Positions 9,562 to 18,941 of a DNA stretch of 64,000 nt are shown here, piece by piece. Positions within the stretch are counted from its first letter, which is position 1. Every line of letters begins with the position of its first letter. Below the pieces are notes generated by a model. The model worked only from the letters and a program-made list of their open reading frames with translations. It was not told the DNA's origin and did no database searches. This DNA is from Oscillospiraceae bacterium (GTDB lineage Bacteria > Bacillota > Clostridia > Oscillospirales > Acutalibacteraceae). Both the position numbers and the translations under genes were made by a program. The stretch is from assembly GCA_015065805.1 (NCBI GenBank), contig SVPN01000003.1:22202-86201 (forward strand), given 5' to 3'.

Positions 9562-11253
9562 ATGCTCCGACAATTGTATATCGAAAACGTAGCGGTTATT
9601 GAGCGTGCGGATGTTCCTTTGGATCACGGTTTGACGGTACTCACGGGTGAAACGGGCGCAGGAAAATCCATTCTGATCGATGCATTGGCGGCGGTGCTCG
9701 GAGAACGAGCCAGCCGTGACCTGGTGCGAAGCGGCTGTTCCCACGCAATGATCACAGCTGTGTTTGATGAGTTGCCGTCAGGCGTGATGCAGATGCTCAC
9801 CGAACAGGGGTTTACCTGTGAGGACGGAGAACTGATGCTTCGCCGCCGCATTTCCGCCGAAAACAAAAGCCTGTGCTTCATCGGCGATCAGCCATGCACG
9901 GCAGCTGTGATGCGTTCGATCGGACGCTTGCTTGTCAATATTCACGGACAGCACGAAAACCAGGCGTTGCTGTCGGTGGATAGACACGTGGAATATCTTG
10001 ATCGCTTAGGCGGTCTTGCGGATATCCACGCCGTGTATGCGGCGCGGTACCGCGAGTATTGTGCCACCCATCGTCGCCTTCGCAAGCTGGATGTGGATGA
10101 AACGGCCAAACTGCACCGTATGGATATGCTGCGTTTTCAGATCGCGGAGCTGGAAGAGGCGGATCTGCAAAGCGGGGAAGAGGAGCAACTGGTTGCGCGA
10201 CGCGATCGCTTGCATAACGCCGAGAAGATCGTGCGATGGCTACAGCTTTCCGAGCAGATCCTGAGCGGGAATGAGGATGAAAACGGAGCGGTGTCTGCAC
10301 TCGAGCAGACAAGCGTCCTGTTGCGTGATGCCGGGCGATATTTGCCCGAAGCACAGGAGCTGTCCGTGCGCCTTGGCACGCTTTTGCCTGAATTGCAGGA
10401 TGTGGCGGCAACGGTTTCGTCCCTTTGCGACAGCCCCGATTTTGACCCTGCGGAGTTAGATGCCGTGGAAGACCGCCTGGCGCTTGTGCGACGGCTGACG
10501 CCGAAATACGGCGGATCGATCGAAACGGCGTTGTTGTACTTACAGCAGGCAAAAGAGGAGCTCGGCGCCTTCGAAGCGTCGGACGAGGAGTTTGAGCGCC
10601 TGTCTGTTCAACTGGAGGAAGAACGCGTGCTTCTGATGGAAGCGGCACAAACGCTCACGCAGGCGCGCAAGCAGGCGGCACAGGTGTTTTCGACAGCCGT
10701 CTGTGAACAGCTCCGTTTCCTGGATATGCCGCGTGTAACGCTGGCGGTATCTATTGAGCCGTCGGCACTGACGGCAAGCGGCGCGGATAAGGTGGAATTT
10801 CTCATCAGTGCCAACCCGGGCGAACCCCCGAAGCCCATCGCCAAAATCGCATCGGGCGGTGAACTCTCGCGCATTATGCTGGCACTCAAAACGGTGATGT
10901 CTTCAGCGGATGATATCCCCACGCTGATTTTTGACGAGGTCGATGCGGGCATCAGCGGTCGAGCCGCCGCCAAGGTCGGTTATAAACTGCGGGAATTGGC
11001 ATCGGGCGGCAAAAAGCAGGTGCTGTGCGTTACGCACTTAGCGCAGATTGCCGCGTGTGCTCACTGTCAGCTTCTGATTGAAAAATCGGTTCACAACGAT
11101 CGCACGGTGACAACGGTTCGCGCGGTGGAAGGGGATGAGCGTTGCCGCGAGCTCGCCCGCATCATCGGCGGCGAGGTGACGGCACTGTCGTTGCAGACAG
11201 CCCGTGAAATGTTGGAGCGTCTGCCGTCTCTTGCGGATGAACAGTTTGAATAG
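9562..11253 (+). CDS. recN: DNA repair protein RecN
   Basis: MLRQLYIENVAVIERADVPLDHGLTVLTGETGAGKSILIDAL...IASGGELSRIMLALK...LIFDEVDAGISGRAA. Confidence 0.95.
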   Translation: MLRQLYIENVAVIERADVPLDHGLTVLTGETGAGKSILIDALAAVLGERASRDLVRSGCSHAMITAVFDELPSGVMQMLTEQGFTCEDGELMLRRRISAENKSLCFIGDQPCTAAVMRSIGRLLVNIHGQHENQALLSVDRHVEYLDRLGGLADIHAVYAARYREYCATHRRLRKLDVDETAKLHRMDMLRFQIAELEEADLQSGEEEQLVARRDRLHNAEKIVRWLQLSEQILSGNEDENGAVSALEQTSVLLRDAGRYLPEAQELSVRLGTLLPELQDVAATVSSLCDSPDFDPAELDAVEDRLALVRRLTPKYGGSIETALLYLQQAKEELGAFEASDEEFERLSVQLEEERVLLMEAAQTLTQARKQAAQVFSTAVCEQLRFLDMPRVTLAVSIEPSALTASGADKVEFLISANPGEPPKPIAKIASGGELSRIMLALKTVMSSADDIPTLIFDEVDAGISGRAAAKVGYKLRELASGGKKQVLCVTHLAQIAACAHCQLLIEKSVHNDRTVTTVRAVEGDERCRELARIIGGEVTALSLQTAREMLERLPSLADEQFE

Positions 11254-11258
11254 ATCTC

Positions 11259-11292
11259 AACAAGGTTGTCAACTCCGACAACCTTGTTTTTT
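11259..11292 (+). terminator. Rho-independent terminator
   Basis: AACAAGGTTGTC / GACAACCTTGTT followed by TTTTTC. Confidence 0.85.
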
Positions 11293-11386
11293 CAGGAAAG
11301 TGCAATTCTTTGTAAAACCTGCAACAAGAACAGATAACGATTTTGGCATAATCAACAAAAGATTTTAAATATATCCCATTTGGCTG

Positions 11387-11415
11387 TTGACTTTTCCAAG
11401 GAGATGCGGTATGAT
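11387..11415 (+). promoter_or_regulatory. Predicted sigma-A promoter for the dockerin glycosidase gene
   Basis: TTGACT - 17 nt - TATGAT. Confidence 0.65.
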
Positions 11416-11493
11416 AATACTGAATTATGATGATGTATTGTGCCGTGGTCTGTTTTGCGGTGCGATACGCACACAATACAGGAGGAATACACA

Positions 11494-13560
11494 ATGAAAA
11501 AGACGATCAAGTCCTACTCGTCCAAAGTGCTTGCCGTCGCGTTGACTGTTGCGATGTTGCTGTCGTGCATGGTCTTCAGTGCATCTGCGGCACAGCTCAG
11601 CAGCGTTGTTGCAACCGAGCAGGTCGGCAACATCTCGTATGCACAGTACAGTGGTGCGAATGCCAATTCCTATGTGATGGAATTCAATCCCGGTACATCG
11701 GGTCTTATGCCGATGGGCTATGTCAAGAACGCGGGTTGGTCTGCGACATTGACCAACCAGATGGCGGCCGCCAAGGCGGACGGCTATGACGCATACGGTA
11801 TGATCAACGGCGAGTTCTTCTCGATGGCGTCCGGCAATCACGGTACCCTGACCGGTCGTTTGATCGCCAACGGTCGCATTCTTTCCGACCACGAGACCAA
11901 CAACGAATACAGCTTTGTCATCGATAAGGATGCAGGCTTCCATTTCGTACAGTCGCAGCTTTCTTACCATTTCTACATTGAGGGCAAGGAACTCGGCAAC
12001 GCGGTCATCGCGCGTATTAACAAGAGATACAACGGTGAGTGGTCGTACCCGCCGCTGTGCTACTTTGACTCGGCTTGCGGCAGCAAGACCGATACGGTTT
12101 CGGGCTATCCGGGCGTTGAGGTCGTGTTCAACAAGCTCCACGGCTCTGAGCTCGTTGCCGAGGGTATCCTTGAGGGCGAGGTCGTGTCGGTCGGCACCAA
12201 CACCTACGGTACGGCTTTCAGCGAAAATCAGTTTGTGCTGTACGCTCACAACTCGTCTCCTTATGCGGAGTCTCTCGCCGCTCTGAAAGCGGGTCAGAAG
12301 GTTCAGATTTACGCTGAAGAGCTCAATGATGATGCAAAAGAGATTATGAAGAAGGCAAACACCGTGATGGCGGCGACCTACCCCGTCGTGCAGAACGGCA
12401 AGAACTGCTCGTCTATGGGCCCGATGAGCTCCATCGGTCAGCTTTCCTTCACCGAGCGTGCACAGCGCACCGCGATCGGTGTCAAGGCGGACGGCAGCTA
12501 TGTGTTCTTTGTTTCCAGCGGTCGTGCTTCCTTGGGCTACGGCCCCGGCGCAGGTCTGACGATTTCCGAAGTCGGCGATGCGATGATCGAGCTCGGTTGC
12601 GTCAGCGCTGTCAACCTTGACGGCGGCGGATCCTCCACCCTGAATCTTACCGGCACCAACAAATACGTTTCCGAAAACCGCGCAGTCGGCAGTGTTATGA
12701 TGATCGTGTCCCGTAACGATGCGACCACTTCGCCCACCGCGAAGGCAAATCTGAACGACTGGATCTACAACGCAAACTGCGAGCTTGCTGCAGGCACCTA
12801 TACCGGTGCGCAGAAGACGCTGGTGCAAAATGCGGTCAACAACGGTCAGGCGATTTACAACGATACCAATGCTATGACCGGTGAGTTCGTCCATTCGACG
12901 ATGGCGATCCGCGAGGCAATGGGCCTTGTGGCGGACATTCGCCCGAAGAGCTACATTACGCTGGATGCGGATAAGTGGTCGCCCAGTGACAATACGCTGA
13001 CGATTTCCAATGCGGCGGACGGTTCGCTGGTTCTTAACGCCGCGAACAACTGGCCTTCTGCCAGCTACACCTGCGATATTTCCGCTCCTGCCAATGCCAA
13101 GATCTTCTATGATATCACGGCTTCTGCACAGGCTTCGATCGTACTGGTCGGTGCGGGCGGCGAGATCAACCTGAACCAGTATATCGCTCCGAACAACCTT
13201 GATCCCACGGGCAGTGGCGATATTTATTCGTACGGTTTGTCGTTCAAGGGCTCCATTGATGTGTCCAAGCTGAACGCAAGCGGTCTGGATATCTCGACCG
13301 TGCGTTTCTGCACGGCACTCGGCGGTGCTCCTTCCTCGCTTGTTGTACGTGAGTTCGACATCCGCGTTCCCTACGGCGCGGGCGATGCTGACGGCGACTA
13401 CGAGGTGAACTCCAACGATGCCCGTTCGGTCCTTTGCCACATCTCCGGCAAAACGACCCTCTCCGGCGACGCATACTCCGCTGCTGATATCAACGGCGAC
13501 GGCAAAGTGGATACGGCGGATATCCGCGCGATCCTCAACAAGAGCGTCGGTCTGGGCTGA
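11494..13560 (+). CDS. Secreted phosphodiester glycosidase (NAGPA) domain protein with C-terminal dockerin type I
   Basis: Signal peptide MKKTIKSYSSKVLAVALTVAMLLSCMVFSASA; NAGPA-type AIGVKADGSYVFFVSSGR...AVNLDGGGSSTLNL; dockerin DADGDYEVNSNDARSVLCHIS...ADINGDGKVDTADIRAILNKSVGLG (about 13381-13557). Track start 11440 is upstream of the likely ATG. Confidence 0.85.
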   Translation: MKKTIKSYSSKVLAVALTVAMLLSCMVFSASAAQLSSVVATEQVGNISYAQYSGANANSYVMEFNPGTSGLMPMGYVKNAGWSATLTNQMAAAKADGYDAYGMINGEFFSMASGNHGTLTGRLIANGRILSDHETNNEYSFVIDKDAGFHFVQSQLSYHFYIEGKELGNAVIARINKRYNGEWSYPPLCYFDSACGSKTDTVSGYPGVEVVFNKLHGSELVAEGILEGEVVSVGTNTYGTAFSENQFVLYAHNSSPYAESLAALKAGQKVQIYAEELNDDAKEIMKKANTVMAATYPVVQNGKNCSSMGPMSSIGQLSFTERAQRTAIGVKADGSYVFFVSSGRASLGYGPGAGLTISEVGDAMIELGCVSAVNLDGGGSSTLNLTGTNKYVSENRAVGSVMMIVSRNDATTSPTAKANLNDWIYNANCELAAGTYTGAQKTLVQNAVNNGQAIYNDTNAMTGEFVHSTMAIREAMGLVADIRPKSYITLDADKWSPSDNTLTISNAADGSLVLNAANNWPSASYTCDISAPANAKIFYDITASAQASIVLVGAGGEINLNQYIAPNNLDPTGSGDIYSYGLSFKGSIDVSKLNASGLDISTVRFCTALGGAPSSLVVREFDIRVPYGAGDADGDYEVNSNDARSVLCHISGKTTLSGDAYSAADINGDGKVDTADIRAILNKSVGLG

Positions 13561-13583
13561 TCGTATCTGACGGTAATGTAATC

Positions 13584-13618
13584 CGCGGCGGTGAACATCC
13601 TCGGTGTTCACCGCCGCG
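13584..13618 (+). terminator. Strong hairpin, possible terminator
   Basis: CGCGGCGGTGAACA / TGTTCACCGCCGCG, 14-bp perfect stem; no clean T tract. Confidence 0.5.
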
Positions 13619-13783
13619 CTATATTCGTAGTAAAGCAAATCAAAATCGCGTTATTTATCTTTTAAGCCCGCGACGACATCTGCGGTGCACAAACGGCATC
13701 GAGCCGATTTACAGGCACTGTGAGGATGTTTGATTGAATCCGACCAACTGAAACCGCGTTGGTAGAAGGAAGGTAGAGTCTCT

Positions 13784-14875
13784 ATGTTTAAAAAATGGAT
13801 GGCCTGTGCGATCAGTGTGCTGATGCTGGTTTGCCTGATGAATCTCTCGGTTGCGGCAGGCCCTGATGATACCGTGACCTTTACGCTGTCTGTCAGTGAA
13901 GGAAGCGTGGGAGATACCGTTACCGTTTCGGTGTCGGTTCCCGAACAATCCCGACTGACCAATACGATGATGTATCTGCATTATAATCCTGATGCCGTCA
14001 GCTATGTGACGGACAGCATCGGTGCAGGCAGTGCCTCTCCGAAATCGGGTACGATGTTTGATGCAATGGATCATAAGGACAAGTATTATGTGAAAGCGGC
14101 ATACATCACCGGTAATGTGGTGGTGAAGGGCGGCGTTTTGCTGACCTTTGATTTTGAGGTGTTGTCGGCAATTCCCGCGGCGTTTTCTCTTTCGTTTGAT
14201 GAGTGTCAGGGTGAAGCCGAGGACGGCACGATGTTTGATATGAAAAACGCGTCTGTTGGCTGTGTTCTGAACAATGACGGCAGTGTGTCTGCTCCTACGG
14301 GTGAACCGGTCTATACCACAACCACCGTGACACTTCCGACCGCGACGACTGTTACGGATCCGATGCCGAGTGACGCTCCCTCGACTCAGCCTGCCGCTAC
14401 CACGACAATGCCCACGATGATCGTGACCGATGAAGGCAACAACAAGATCACCATTCCTGTTGTCAGCGAAACCGATGCGGCAGGTAATGTGACTACGAAG
14501 CCTGTTGTGGTGGTGACCAATGCACAAGGCACAACCGTGACGGTTCCGGTTGTGATCATCACCAACCCCGACGGCACGGTGGAAACACTTCCCGTTGCGG
14601 ATGGTGTGGACGAGAACGGCAACGATGTCACCATTCCCGTGGCGATCGTGACCGATCCCGAAGGCAACATCGAGACGGTTCCCGTGGCAACGGCAACCGA
14701 TGCCAACGGCAGTCTTGTGACCGTTCCCGTGACCACCTCGGCGACGCAGCCGACGGAGAAGGAGAGCGACGGCAATTCTTCCCTGCTCACCCTCGGTATT
14801 GTGGGCGGTTGTATTGTGCTCGCTGTCATAATTGCGGTTGCGGCGATGAAGCTGCGCAAAAAGGACGAGGAATAA
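13784..14875 (+). CDS. Cohesin-like domain protein with Thr-rich/repeat stalk and C-terminal transmembrane anchor
   Basis: Signal peptide; cohesin-like VGDTVTVSVSVPEQSRLTNTMMYLHYNPDAVSYVT...YITGNVVVKGGVLLTFDFEV; Thr-rich linker; repeats VTDxxGNxxTVPV; TM segment LLTLGIVGGCIVLAVIIAVAAMKLRKKDEE. Confidence 0.72.
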   Translation: MFKKWMACAISVLMLVCLMNLSVAAGPDDTVTFTLSVSEGSVGDTVTVSVSVPEQSRLTNTMMYLHYNPDAVSYVTDSIGAGSASPKSGTMFDAMDHKDKYYVKAAYITGNVVVKGGVLLTFDFEVLSAIPAAFSLSFDECQGEAEDGTMFDMKNASVGCVLNNDGSVSAPTGEPVYTTTTVTLPTATTVTDPMPSDAPSTQPAATTTMPTMIVTDEGNNKITIPVVSETDAAGNVTTKPVVVVTNAQGTTVTVPVVIITNPDGTVETLPVADGVDENGNDVTIPVAIVTDPEGNIETVPVATATDANGSLVTVPVTTSATQPTEKESDGNSSLLTLGIVGGCIVLAVIIAVAAMKLRKKDEE

Positions 14876-14891
14876 TATAAAAATCCATACA

Positions 14892-14924
14892 AAAGCACCC
14901 AAAGGAGAGTCCTTTGGGTGCTTT
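14892..14924. terminator. Bidirectional terminator between convergent genes
   Basis: AAAGCACCCAAAGG / CCTTTGGGTGCTTT. Confidence 0.8.
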
Positions 14925-14929
14925 GTTAT

Positions 14930-15697
14930 TTATATTCCGAATACTCGCTTGGCGTTGGCAGTGGTGATTTCGAGAATCTCATCGGTTTCCATTCCGCGAA
15001 GCTCCGCAATACGTGCAGCAACGAAACGGATCATCGTGGAATCATTTCGCCGTCCGCGGAAGGGAACAGGCGCCATATACGGCGCATCCGTTTCAAGAAG
15101 CAGGCGATCAAGCGGGATCATCTGCGCAACCTCGACCGTCTTGCGCGCATTCTGAAAGGTGACAACACCGCCCAGTCCGATGTACATCCCGAGGTTCAAC
15201 ACCTCTTTTGCCATTTCCACACTGCCCGAAAAGGCGTGAAGCACACCTTGCGGACGCTCCTGCTTCAGCAGGGTCAGCGTGTCTTCGTGTGCATCGCGAT
15301 CGTGCACAATGACGGGCAGACGGTGTTCCTTTGCCAGTTGCATCTGGCGCACAAACCACTCCTGCTGAACGGGACGGGGGAATGCATCCCAGTAATAATC
15401 CAGTCCGATCTCGCCGACAGCCACGACTTTTTTGTGCGCAAGCAGCTGTGCGCATTCGTCGTAATCGCGTTCAACGTGTTCAAGGTCTTCGGGGTGAAAT
15501 CCCACCGCGGCATAGATCCCGTCAAAGGAGTCGGTAAGCGCAACGGAAAACTGCGAGGAAGCAAGATCGGTACCGCAGTTGATGATGCCGCAGACCTCAT
15601 TTTGAAGCATCTGCGACAGCACTGCCCGGCGGTCATCGTCAAAGCGCTTATCGTTGTAATGCGCGTGGGAATCAAAAATCATCGCCATGGCACTCAC
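14930..15697 (-). CDS. tatD: TatD family hydrolase
   Basis: MIFDSHAHYNDKRFDDDR...AVGEIGLDYYW...FVRQMQLAKEHRLPVIVHDRDAHEDT...LLETDAPYMAPVPFRGRRND. Confidence 0.93.
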   Translation of the reverse strand: MSAMAMIFDSHAHYNDKRFDDDRRAVLSQMLQNEVCGIINCGTDLASSQFSVALTDSFDGIYAAVGFHPEDLEHVERDYDECAQLLAHKKVVAVGEIGLDYYWDAFPRPVQQEWFVRQMQLAKEHRLPVIVHDRDAHEDTLTLLKQERPQGVLHAFSGSVEMAKEVLNLGMYIGLGGVVTFQNARKTVEVAQMIPLDRLLLETDAPYMAPVPFRGRRNDSTMIRFVAARIAELRGMETDEILEITTANAKRVFGI

Positions 15698-17664
15698 CGA
15701 ATCGTGCTTCCGGGCTTCAGACCGTCCACGAACAGCACGCGCACATCCTCACTGCCGTCTTCCTTGAGGGCGTCTGCGGCAAGAATCATACCGCAGCTTT
15801 CCACACCGCACAGCACAGCGGGTTTCAGGTTGGCAACAAGAATGACCGAACGGCCGATCAGTTCATCGGGCGTGTAGTATTTCGCAATACCCGAGGCAAC
15901 CGTGCGGGGTGTACCGCTGCCGTCATCAAGAGTCAGCTTCAGGAGCTTCTTTGCTTTCTTGATGGGCTCGCAGGCGGTGATCTTCGCCACACGCAGATCC
16001 ACCTTTGTAAACTCATCGTACGCGATCTCGGGCAGGAATGCGACATTCTGTGCCGCTTTTTCCTCAGCCTCTGCCGCGGCGATCGCCGCCGCTTGCTCGG
16101 CTTCGATTTCGGCAAGCATCTTTGCCGCATCAATACGCTGGAACAGGGGAGAGGCTTCGCCCACGCTGAAGGAAGCGGTGCGGGTGCTCAGCGACTCCAA
16201 TGTTGCGGCATCCTCATGGATCTGAAGCTGTGCCGCGATGGACGCGCAAGCCGACGGAATGAACGGCGTGAGCATCACGCCGAGCATACGGATGCATTCA
16301 AGCAGATTGTACAGCACGGTCTCCAGACGCGGCTTATCCTCTTCGCTTTTCGCCAGCACCCAGGGCGCCGTTTCATCGATGTATTTGTTGCAACGCTTGG
16401 CAAGCGTCATAATGGCTTCTGCCGCATCCGCGTTGCGATAGTCCTCCATCAAAGCGGTGTAGGAAGCCAGTGTATCTGCGGCGACCTGATACAGCTCTTT
16501 GTCAAGCTCCTCGGTGATCTCGGCAGGTGCGTGAACGGTGCCGCCGAAATACTTGTTGGTCATCGCGATACTGCGGTTGACGAGATTTCCGAGTGTATTT
16601 GCCAGATCGGCGTTGAACTTGGTGATGAAGCTCTCGTAGGTGATGGTGCCGTCGTTGCCGTAGGGCATCTCGGACAGCAGGTAATAGCGCACCGCATCGG
16701 TGCCGAAGCGCTTGACAAGAGCGTCGGCGTACAGCACGTTACCGCGCGATTTGCTCATCTTGTCCTCGCCCGACAACAGCCACGGATGACCGAGCACCTG
16801 CTTGGGAAGCGGCAGACCGAGCGCCATTAGGATGATCGGCCAGTAGATGGTGTGGAAGCGCACGATATCCTTGCCGATGACGTGCAGGTTGGCAGGCCAG
16901 AATTTTTCAAACCGTTCACTGCTGCCGTCGGGATCGTAGCCGAGTCCCGTGATGTAGTTGGAGAGTGCATCGATCCACACATAGATCACGTGGCGGTCGT
17001 CAAATTCCACGGGAACGCCCCATTTGAACGAACTGCGCGATACGCAAAGATCGGACAGACCGGGCTTGAGAAAATTGTTGACCATTTCCGCTTTGCGCGA
17101 CAGCGGACGGAAAAAGTCGGGATTTTCCTCATAATATGCGGCAAGCTGATCCTGATACTTGCTAAGACGCAGGAAATACGCCTCTTCCTTTGCGTCGGTG
17201 ACTTCACGTCCGCAGTCGGGGCATTTGCCGTCCACCAACTGGGACGAGGTGAAGAACGATTCGCAGGGAATGCAGTATTTGCCTTCGTATTCGCTCTTGT
17301 AGATGTCGCCCTGCTCATAGAGCTTCTTGAAGATCTTCTGCACCACCGATTCGTGATCGGCATCCGTCGTGCGGATGAACTTGTCATAGGTGGTGTTCAG
17401 GCAATCCCACTGTTCCTTGATAAGAGCGGCAACGCCGTCTACATATTCCTGCGGAGAAATGCCCTGCTCTTTGGCAATATCCTCGATCTTCTGACCGTGT
17501 TCGTCCGAGCCGGTCATAAAGAAGACGTCATAACCGGTCATTCGCTTGTAGCGGGCAATCATATCCGCAAGCACGATATCGTAGCAGTTGCCGATGTGCG
17601 GCTTGCGGGAAGCATACGCAATCGCGGTGGTAATATAAAACGGTGTTTTCTGTTGCATATTCAC
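15694..17664 (-). CDS. metG: Methionine--tRNA ligase
   Basis: FYITTAIAYASRKPHIGNCYDIVLADMIARYKRMTGYDVFFMTGSDEHGQKIE...KMSKSRGNV...C-terminal tRNA-binding domain FTKVDLRVAKITACEPIKKAKKLLKL. Confidence 0.96.
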   Translation of the reverse strand: MNMQQKTPFYITTAIAYASRKPHIGNCYDIVLADMIARYKRMTGYDVFFMTGSDEHGQKIEDIAKEQGISPQEYVDGVAALIKEQWDCLNTTYDKFIRTTDADHESVVQKIFKKLYEQGDIYKSEYEGKYCIPCESFFTSSQLVDGKCPDCGREVTDAKEEAYFLRLSKYQDQLAAYYEENPDFFRPLSRKAEMVNNFLKPGLSDLCVSRSSFKWGVPVEFDDRHVIYVWIDALSNYITGLGYDPDGSSERFEKFWPANLHVIGKDIVRFHTIYWPIILMALGLPLPKQVLGHPWLLSGEDKMSKSRGNVLYADALVKRFGTDAVRYYLLSEMPYGNDGTITYESFITKFNADLANTLGNLVNRSIAMTNKYFGGTVHAPAEITEELDKELYQVAADTLASYTALMEDYRNADAAEAIMTLAKRCNKYIDETAPWVLAKSEEDKPRLETVLYNLLECIRMLGVMLTPFIPSACASIAAQLQIHEDAATLESLSTRTASFSVGEASPLFQRIDAAKMLAEIEAEQAAAIAAAEAEEKAAQNVAFLPEIAYDEFTKVDLRVAKITACEPIKKAKKLLKLTLDDGSGTPRTVASGIAKYYTPDELIGRSVILVANLKPAVLCGVESCGMILAADALKEDGSEDVRVLFVDGLKPGSTIR

Positions 17665-17783
17665 ACAACTCCTTTAAAGAAATACATACATATTAATATT
17701 AACAGATTTTCTGAAAAAAACAAGTGCTTTTCCAGGACGTTGCGGAATATTCGGCAAAAAAATGTAAAACCGTCTTCAACGGG

Positions 17784-17812
17784 TTGCAATTCCTGTAAAA
17801 AAAGAGTATAAT
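17784..17812 (+). promoter_or_regulatory. Predicted sigma-A promoter for ilvE
   Basis: TTGCAA - 17 nt - TATAAT. Confidence 0.65.
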
Positions 17813-17870
17813 GCAAACGATTATATTTCAAGTACGGCGATGCCGTATGAAAAAAAGGAGCGCAAATACT

Positions 17871-18941
17871 ATGCAAGATATCCGTGTAGAACTTTCCGAA
17901 ACATTAAAAGCAAAACCGACCGATGCTTCCAAACTCGGCTTCGGCAACTATTTTACCGATCATATGTTTATGATGAACTACGATAAGGGTCAGGGCTGGC
18001 ACGATGCCCGCATTGTGCCGTACGGTCCGCTGTCGCTGGATCCCGCCGCGATGTGCCTGCACTACGGTCAGGAAGTGTTTGAGGGTATGAAGGCGTACCG
18101 CGCTCCCGACGGACGTGTACTGCTGTTCCGTCCCGACCGCAATATGGCGCGTCTGAACCTTTCCAATGAGCGCCTGTGCATTCCGCAGATCGATGAAGAC
18201 TTCTGCGTGGAAGCAATCAAAAAGCTGGTTGCCATTGAGCAGGACTGGATCCCCGATGCTCCCGATACCTCGCTGTACATCCGCCCGTTCATCATCTCGG
18301 TCGATCCTCACGTGGGCGTGCATCCCGCAGAGCACCTGATCTTTATGGTGATTCTGTCGCCTGTCGGTTGCTATTATCCCGAGGGACTTAACCCCGTCAA
18401 GATCTATGTCGAGCGCAAGTATGTCCGTGCGGTCAAGGGCGGCACGGGCTTTGCCAAGACGGCGGGTAACTACGCTTCCTCGCTGAAGGCGCAGGAGGTT
18501 GCCGCTTCGCAGGGCTACACGCAGGTGCTGTGGCTTGACGGTGTGGAGCGCAAATATATCGAAGAAGTCGGCACGATGAACGTGTTCTTCAAAATCGACG
18601 GCAAGGTGATCACGCCTGCTCTGCAGGGCAGTATCCTCGGTGGTATCACCCGTATGTCCTGCATCGAAATGCTCAAGTCGTGGGGCGTGGACGTGGAGGA
18701 GCGTCCGCTTGCACTGCAGGAGGTTATCGATGCCGCGGCAGACGGCACGCTTGAAGAAGCGTTCGGCACAGGTACAGCGGCGGTCATTTCGCCCATCGGC
18801 TCGCTCAAGGTGGATGAGGATGTTATCACCATCAACGGCGGCGAGATCGGTGAAACGGCACAAAAGCTGTACGATCAGCTTACCGATCTGCAGAACGGCC
18901 GCATTGAAGACACCTTTGGTTGGACGGTCTGCGTGGAATAA
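17871..18941 (+). CDS. ilvE: Branched-chain amino acid aminotransferase
   Basis: LGFGNYFTDHMFMMNYDKGQGWHDARIVPYGPLSLDPAAMCLHYGQEVFEGMKAYR...EVGTMNVFF; RBS aaaggagc before ATG 17871. Confidence 0.93.
   Translation: MQDIRVELSETLKAKPTDASKLGFGNYFTDHMFMMNYDKGQGWHDARIVPYGPLSLDPAAMCLHYGQEVFEGMKAYRAPDGRVLLFRPDRNMARLNLSNERLCIPQIDEDFCVEAIKKLVAIEQDWIPDAPDTSLYIRPFIISVDPHVGVHPAEHLIFMVILSPVGCYYPEGLNPVKIYVERKYVRAVKGGTGFAKTAGNYASSLKAQEVAASQGYTQVLWLDGVERKYIEEVGTMNVFFKIDGKVITPALQGSILGGITRMSCIEMLKSWGVDVEERPLALQEVIDAAADGTLEEAFGTGTAAVISPIGSLKVDEDVITINGGEIGETAQKLYDQLTDLQNGRIEDTFGWTVCVE

Noticed and set aside
11425-13638. 737-aa minus-strand ORF fully antisense to the dockerin glycosidase gene
   Set aside because: Composition (His/Arg/Val-rich, no motifs) is typical of a shadow ORF from codon bias; the + strand has a signal peptide, catalytic motif, dockerin, promoter and terminator
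13709-14902. 397-aa minus-strand His/Arg-rich ORF antisense to the cohesin-like gene
   Set aside because: Its repeats are the antisense image of the VTDxxGNxxTVPV repeats; no independent coding evidence
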